Assembly (NCBI RefSeq): GCF_001667275.1
Contig: NZ_LZHV01000058.1
Span: 1-64,000 of the forward strand
Source of the DNA: Mycobacterium sp. ACS4054
GTDB taxonomy: Bacteria; Actinomycetota; Actinomycetes; Mycobacteriales; Mycobacteriaceae
Direction of reading: 5' to 3'
Length of the DNA stretch: 64,000 bases
The notes beneath the pieces were generated by a model. That model saw only the letters and a list, made by a program, of their open reading frames with translations, ran no database searches and was not told the origin of the DNA. The translations under genes and the position numbers were made by a program. Below, one piece after another: positions 62,254-64,000 of the stretch. The first letter of the stretch is position 1. Each line of letters starts with the position of its first letter.

Positions 62254-63281
62254 GGGTGTTGCTGACGGGGGCGGCCGGTTTCATCGGCTCGCGGGTGGAC
62301 GCGGCGCTGCGGGCCGCGGGCCACGACGTCGTCGGCGTCGACGCGTTGCTGCCCGCGGCGCACGGCCCGAATCCGGTGCTGCCGCAGGGATGTCACCGCG
62401 TCGACGTCCGCGACGCCGACGCCCTGGCGCCCCTGCTCGACGGCGTGGACCTGGTCTGTCATCAGGCGGCGATGGTGGGCCCGGGCGTGGACGCCGCCGA
62501 CGCCCCGGCCTACGGCGGCCACAACGACTACGCCACCACGGTGCTGTTGGCGCAGATGTTCGCCGCCGGGGTGGGCCGCCTGGTGTTGGCGTCGTCGATG
62601 GTCGTGTACGGGCAGGGCCGCTACCACTGCGAGCGGCACGGGCACGTCGACCCCCTGCCGCGAGGGCGCGGCGACCTGGACGCCGGCATCTTCGAACACC
62701 GCTGCCCCGTCGGCGGCGAGGAACTGCAGTGGCGGCTCGTCGACGAGGACGCCGCGCTGCGGCCGCGCAGCCTCTACGCCGCCGGCAAGACCGCGCAGGA
62801 GCACTACGCGCTGGCGTGGTCGGAGTCGACCGGCGGCTCCGTGGTGGCGTTGCGCTACCACAACGTGTATGGCCCCGGGATGCCGCGCGACACCCCGTAC
62901 TCGGGGGTTGCGGCGATCTTCCGGTCATCCCTGGAAAAGGGGGATGCGCCAAGGGTTTTCGAGGATGGCGGGCAGATGCGCGACTTCGTCCACGTCGACG
63001 ACGTGGCCGCGGCCAACCTCGCGGCCGCGGCGTCGACGCTGGGGGGCTTCACCGCGGTCAACGTCTGTTCGGGGCGGCCCGTGTCGATCCTGCAGGTGGC
63101 GGCGGCGCTGTGCGAGGCCCGCGGCGGTGGGCTCGCGCCGGTGATCACGGGCCAGTACCGCAGCGGCGACGTGCGGCACATCGTCGCCGACCCGTCCCGG
63201 GCGGCGGAGGTGCTGGGCTTTCGCGCGGCCGTCGACCCGGCCGAGGGCCTGCGCGACTTCGCGTTCGCGCCGCTGCGCTGA
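62250..63281 (+). CDS. galE3: NAD-dependent epimerase/dehydratase GalE3-like
   Basis: 343 residues. Intact extended SDR, in contrast to the galE2 homologue: TGAAGFIGSRV glycine motif, catalytic Ser in ASSMVVYG, and the Tyr-x3-Lys pair YAAGKTAQEHYAL, then LRYHNVYGPGMPRD. Likely a nucleotide-sugar 4-epimerase or dehydratase; the exact sugar is unknown. It has a His/Cys-rich loop (YHCERHGH...FEHRCP) before the catalytic Tyr that could bind metal. Confidence 0.9.
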   Translation: MRVLLTGAAGFIGSRVDAALRAAGHDVVGVDALLPAAHGPNPVLPQGCHRVDVRDADALAPLLDGVDLVCHQAAMVGPGVDAADAPAYGGHNDYATTVLLAQMFAAGVGRLVLASSMVVYGQGRYHCERHGHVDPLPRGRGDLDAGIFEHRCPVGGEELQWRLVDEDAALRPRSLYAAGKTAQEHYALAWSESTGGSVVALRYHNVYGPGMPRDTPYSGVAAIFRSSLEKGDAPRVFEDGGQMRDFVHVDDVAAANLAAAASTLGGFTAVNVCSGRPVSILQVAAALCEARGGGLAPVITGQYRSGDVRHIVADPSRAAEVLGFRAAVDPAEGLRDFAFAPLR

Positions 63282-63286
63282 GCGCC

Positions 63287-64000
63287 TTACGCCTGCGGCG
63301 GCCGGTAGATCTTCGGTTTTTGCTGGGGGATCTGTGGCGTCGCGGAGTCGTCGCCGCGGAAGATCCGGGGGCCGGTGCTGATCCGGGTGGTCTCCGCGGC
63401 CGACGGCGGGGCGTGGCCCACCGGGACGCGCGCCCGGGGCGCGGCGGGCGCGGCCGGGGCGGCCGGCCTGCGGGCGGCGCGGCGGCGGCGCGCGCGGCGG
63501 CCGCGCAGCTGCCCGGTGACGATGGCGGCCCCCAGGATGCTTAAGCCCAGGCCGCATAGCGCCACGTCGAAGGTGCTGGTGATCTGCTGGGCGAGGTTGT
63601 TGCCGTAAACCGGGTGCTGCGCAGGCGAATTGGGTGAATCCGCGAACCGGGGCGCCAGCACCACACCGACCACGACGCGGGCGACGCTCAGCGTGGCGAC
63701 CAGCCCGCACAGCGACGAGATCAGTCGGGCGGAGCGGGTGGCGTCGGCCAGGTTGATCCGCAGCCAGATCGCGAGAAGCGCGGTAGCCAGGTCGAATCCG
63801 GCCAGCACCACGCTGTCGTACCGGGAGAACGGGTAATCCAGGCTCACGGCGACGAAGAGGTCGGTCAGCCGCATCAGCATCGAGCCCAGTCCCCATACGG
63901 CTATGAGCAGCAAGCCGTTTCGGGCCGCGGCCCGCCAGGAGCTCTCCTCGGCGCGGATCGTGTTGCGGTGCCCGAACAGGGTCCGCGGCGCGAAGATCGC
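63287..64000 (-). CDS. C-terminal part of a multi-pass membrane protein, Rv0537c-like (partial)
   Basis: The reading frame is open to the right edge of the window (AIFAPRTLFGHRNTIRAEES at the border), so the 5' end is missing; 237 codons are visible. It has at least four membrane helices (LLLIAVWGLGSMLMRL, VVLAGFDLATALLAIWL, LISSLCGLVATLSVARVVVGVVLA, DVALCGLGLSILGAAIVTG) and a basic, Pro/Ala-rich cytoplasmic tail. Family function unknown. Stops 5 nt beyond the convergent epimerase stop. Confidence 0.85.
   Translation of the reverse strand, partial: AIFAPRTLFGHRNTIRAEESSWRAAARNGLLLIAVWGLGSMLMRLTDLFVAVSLDYPFSRYDSVVLAGFDLATALLAIWLRINLADATRSARLISSLCGLVATLSVARVVVGVVLAPRFADSPNSPAQHPVYGNNLAQQITSTFDVALCGLGLSILGAAIVTGQLRGRRARRRRAARRPAAPAAPAAPRARVPVGHAPPSAAETTRISTGPRIFRGDDSATPQIPQQKPKIYRPPQA

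Noticed and set aside
1..64000. tRNA, rRNA, CRISPR arrays, insertion sequences, PE/PPE genes
   Set aside because: Scanned by eye on both strands; no cloverleaf, regular spacer-repeat array, transposase motif or PE/PPE N-terminus was found. The toxin N-terminus is of the CpnT type and not PPE.

Overview
The window is a high-GC actinobacterial chromosome segment. Its gene order follows the Mycobacterium tuberculosis stretch Rv0479c to Rv0537c almost gene for gene: murB, lprQ, mshA, gpm1, senX3/regX3, ppx1, proC, galE2, cmaA2, serB1, hemA/C/D/B, hemL, the ccdA/resB/resC cluster, fabH, menA, galE3. A cmaA2-type mycolic acid methyltransferase, mycothiol synthesis, an mmpS/mmpL pair and ESX-type WXG100 proteins make it a slow-growing mycobacterium. 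The absence of a PE_PGRS gene between the DUF4229 gene and fabH, and of a 13E12 repeat near the OprA gene, points away from the M. tuberculosis complex and towards the M. avium complex or a close relative. That species-level placement is inference; no search was run.

Layout. 1-11 kb: cell-wall and redox housekeeping (nitrilase-like hydrolase, murB, L,D-transpeptidase lipoprotein, ROK regulator, mshA, gpm1) and the senX3-regX3 phosphate-sensing pair. 11-15 kb: a small zinc-ribbon gene and an mmpS/mmpL pair at a site where M. tuberculosis has none. 15-19 kb: a translationally coupled GMC-oxidoreductase operon facing a FadR-type regulator across a compact shared promoter/operator. 19-29 kb: ppx1, proC, a BldC-like regulator, ribosomal protein bS22, the galE2 homologue, an acyltransferase, then the reverse-strand block cmaA2, dehydratase and serB1. 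30.0-34.6 kb: a complete esxF-esxE-cpnT toxin locus with two tandem paralogous candidate immunity genes. It sits where M. tuberculosis carries mmpS2/mmpL2, whereas the M. tuberculosis esxF-cpnT locus lies elsewhere (Rv3905c-Rv3902c). The toxin C-terminus and both immunity genes are visibly poorer in G+C than everything around them. 34.6-41 kb: tetrapyrrole genes hemA-hemC-hemD-hemB and small membrane proteins. 41-51 kb: an OprA-type STAS protein, acyltransferase, SGNH hydrolase, secreted esterase, an SsuD-type monooxygenase with an MHS permease, a methyltransferase, an amino acid permease and a stand-alone LigD-type polymerase domain. 51-57.5 kb: hemL followed by a tightly overlapping cytochrome c maturation operon. 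57.5-64 kb: a MinD-like ATPase, small membrane proteins, fabH, menA, an MTA/nucleoside phosphorylase, a galE-like epimerase and the C-terminal part of a membrane protein cut by the window edge.

The most interesting part is the relocated CpnT-type necrotizing-toxin locus. It combines a conserved delivery half with what looks like an exchanged toxin tip, twin immunity genes and a tandem palindrome at its boundary. A second theme is the number of genes with a TANNNT -10 box 6-8 nt from the start codon, which suggests leaderless mRNAs; one case is a symmetric bidirectional promoter between murB and its neighbour. No tRNA, rRNA, CRISPR array, insertion sequence or integrase was seen.
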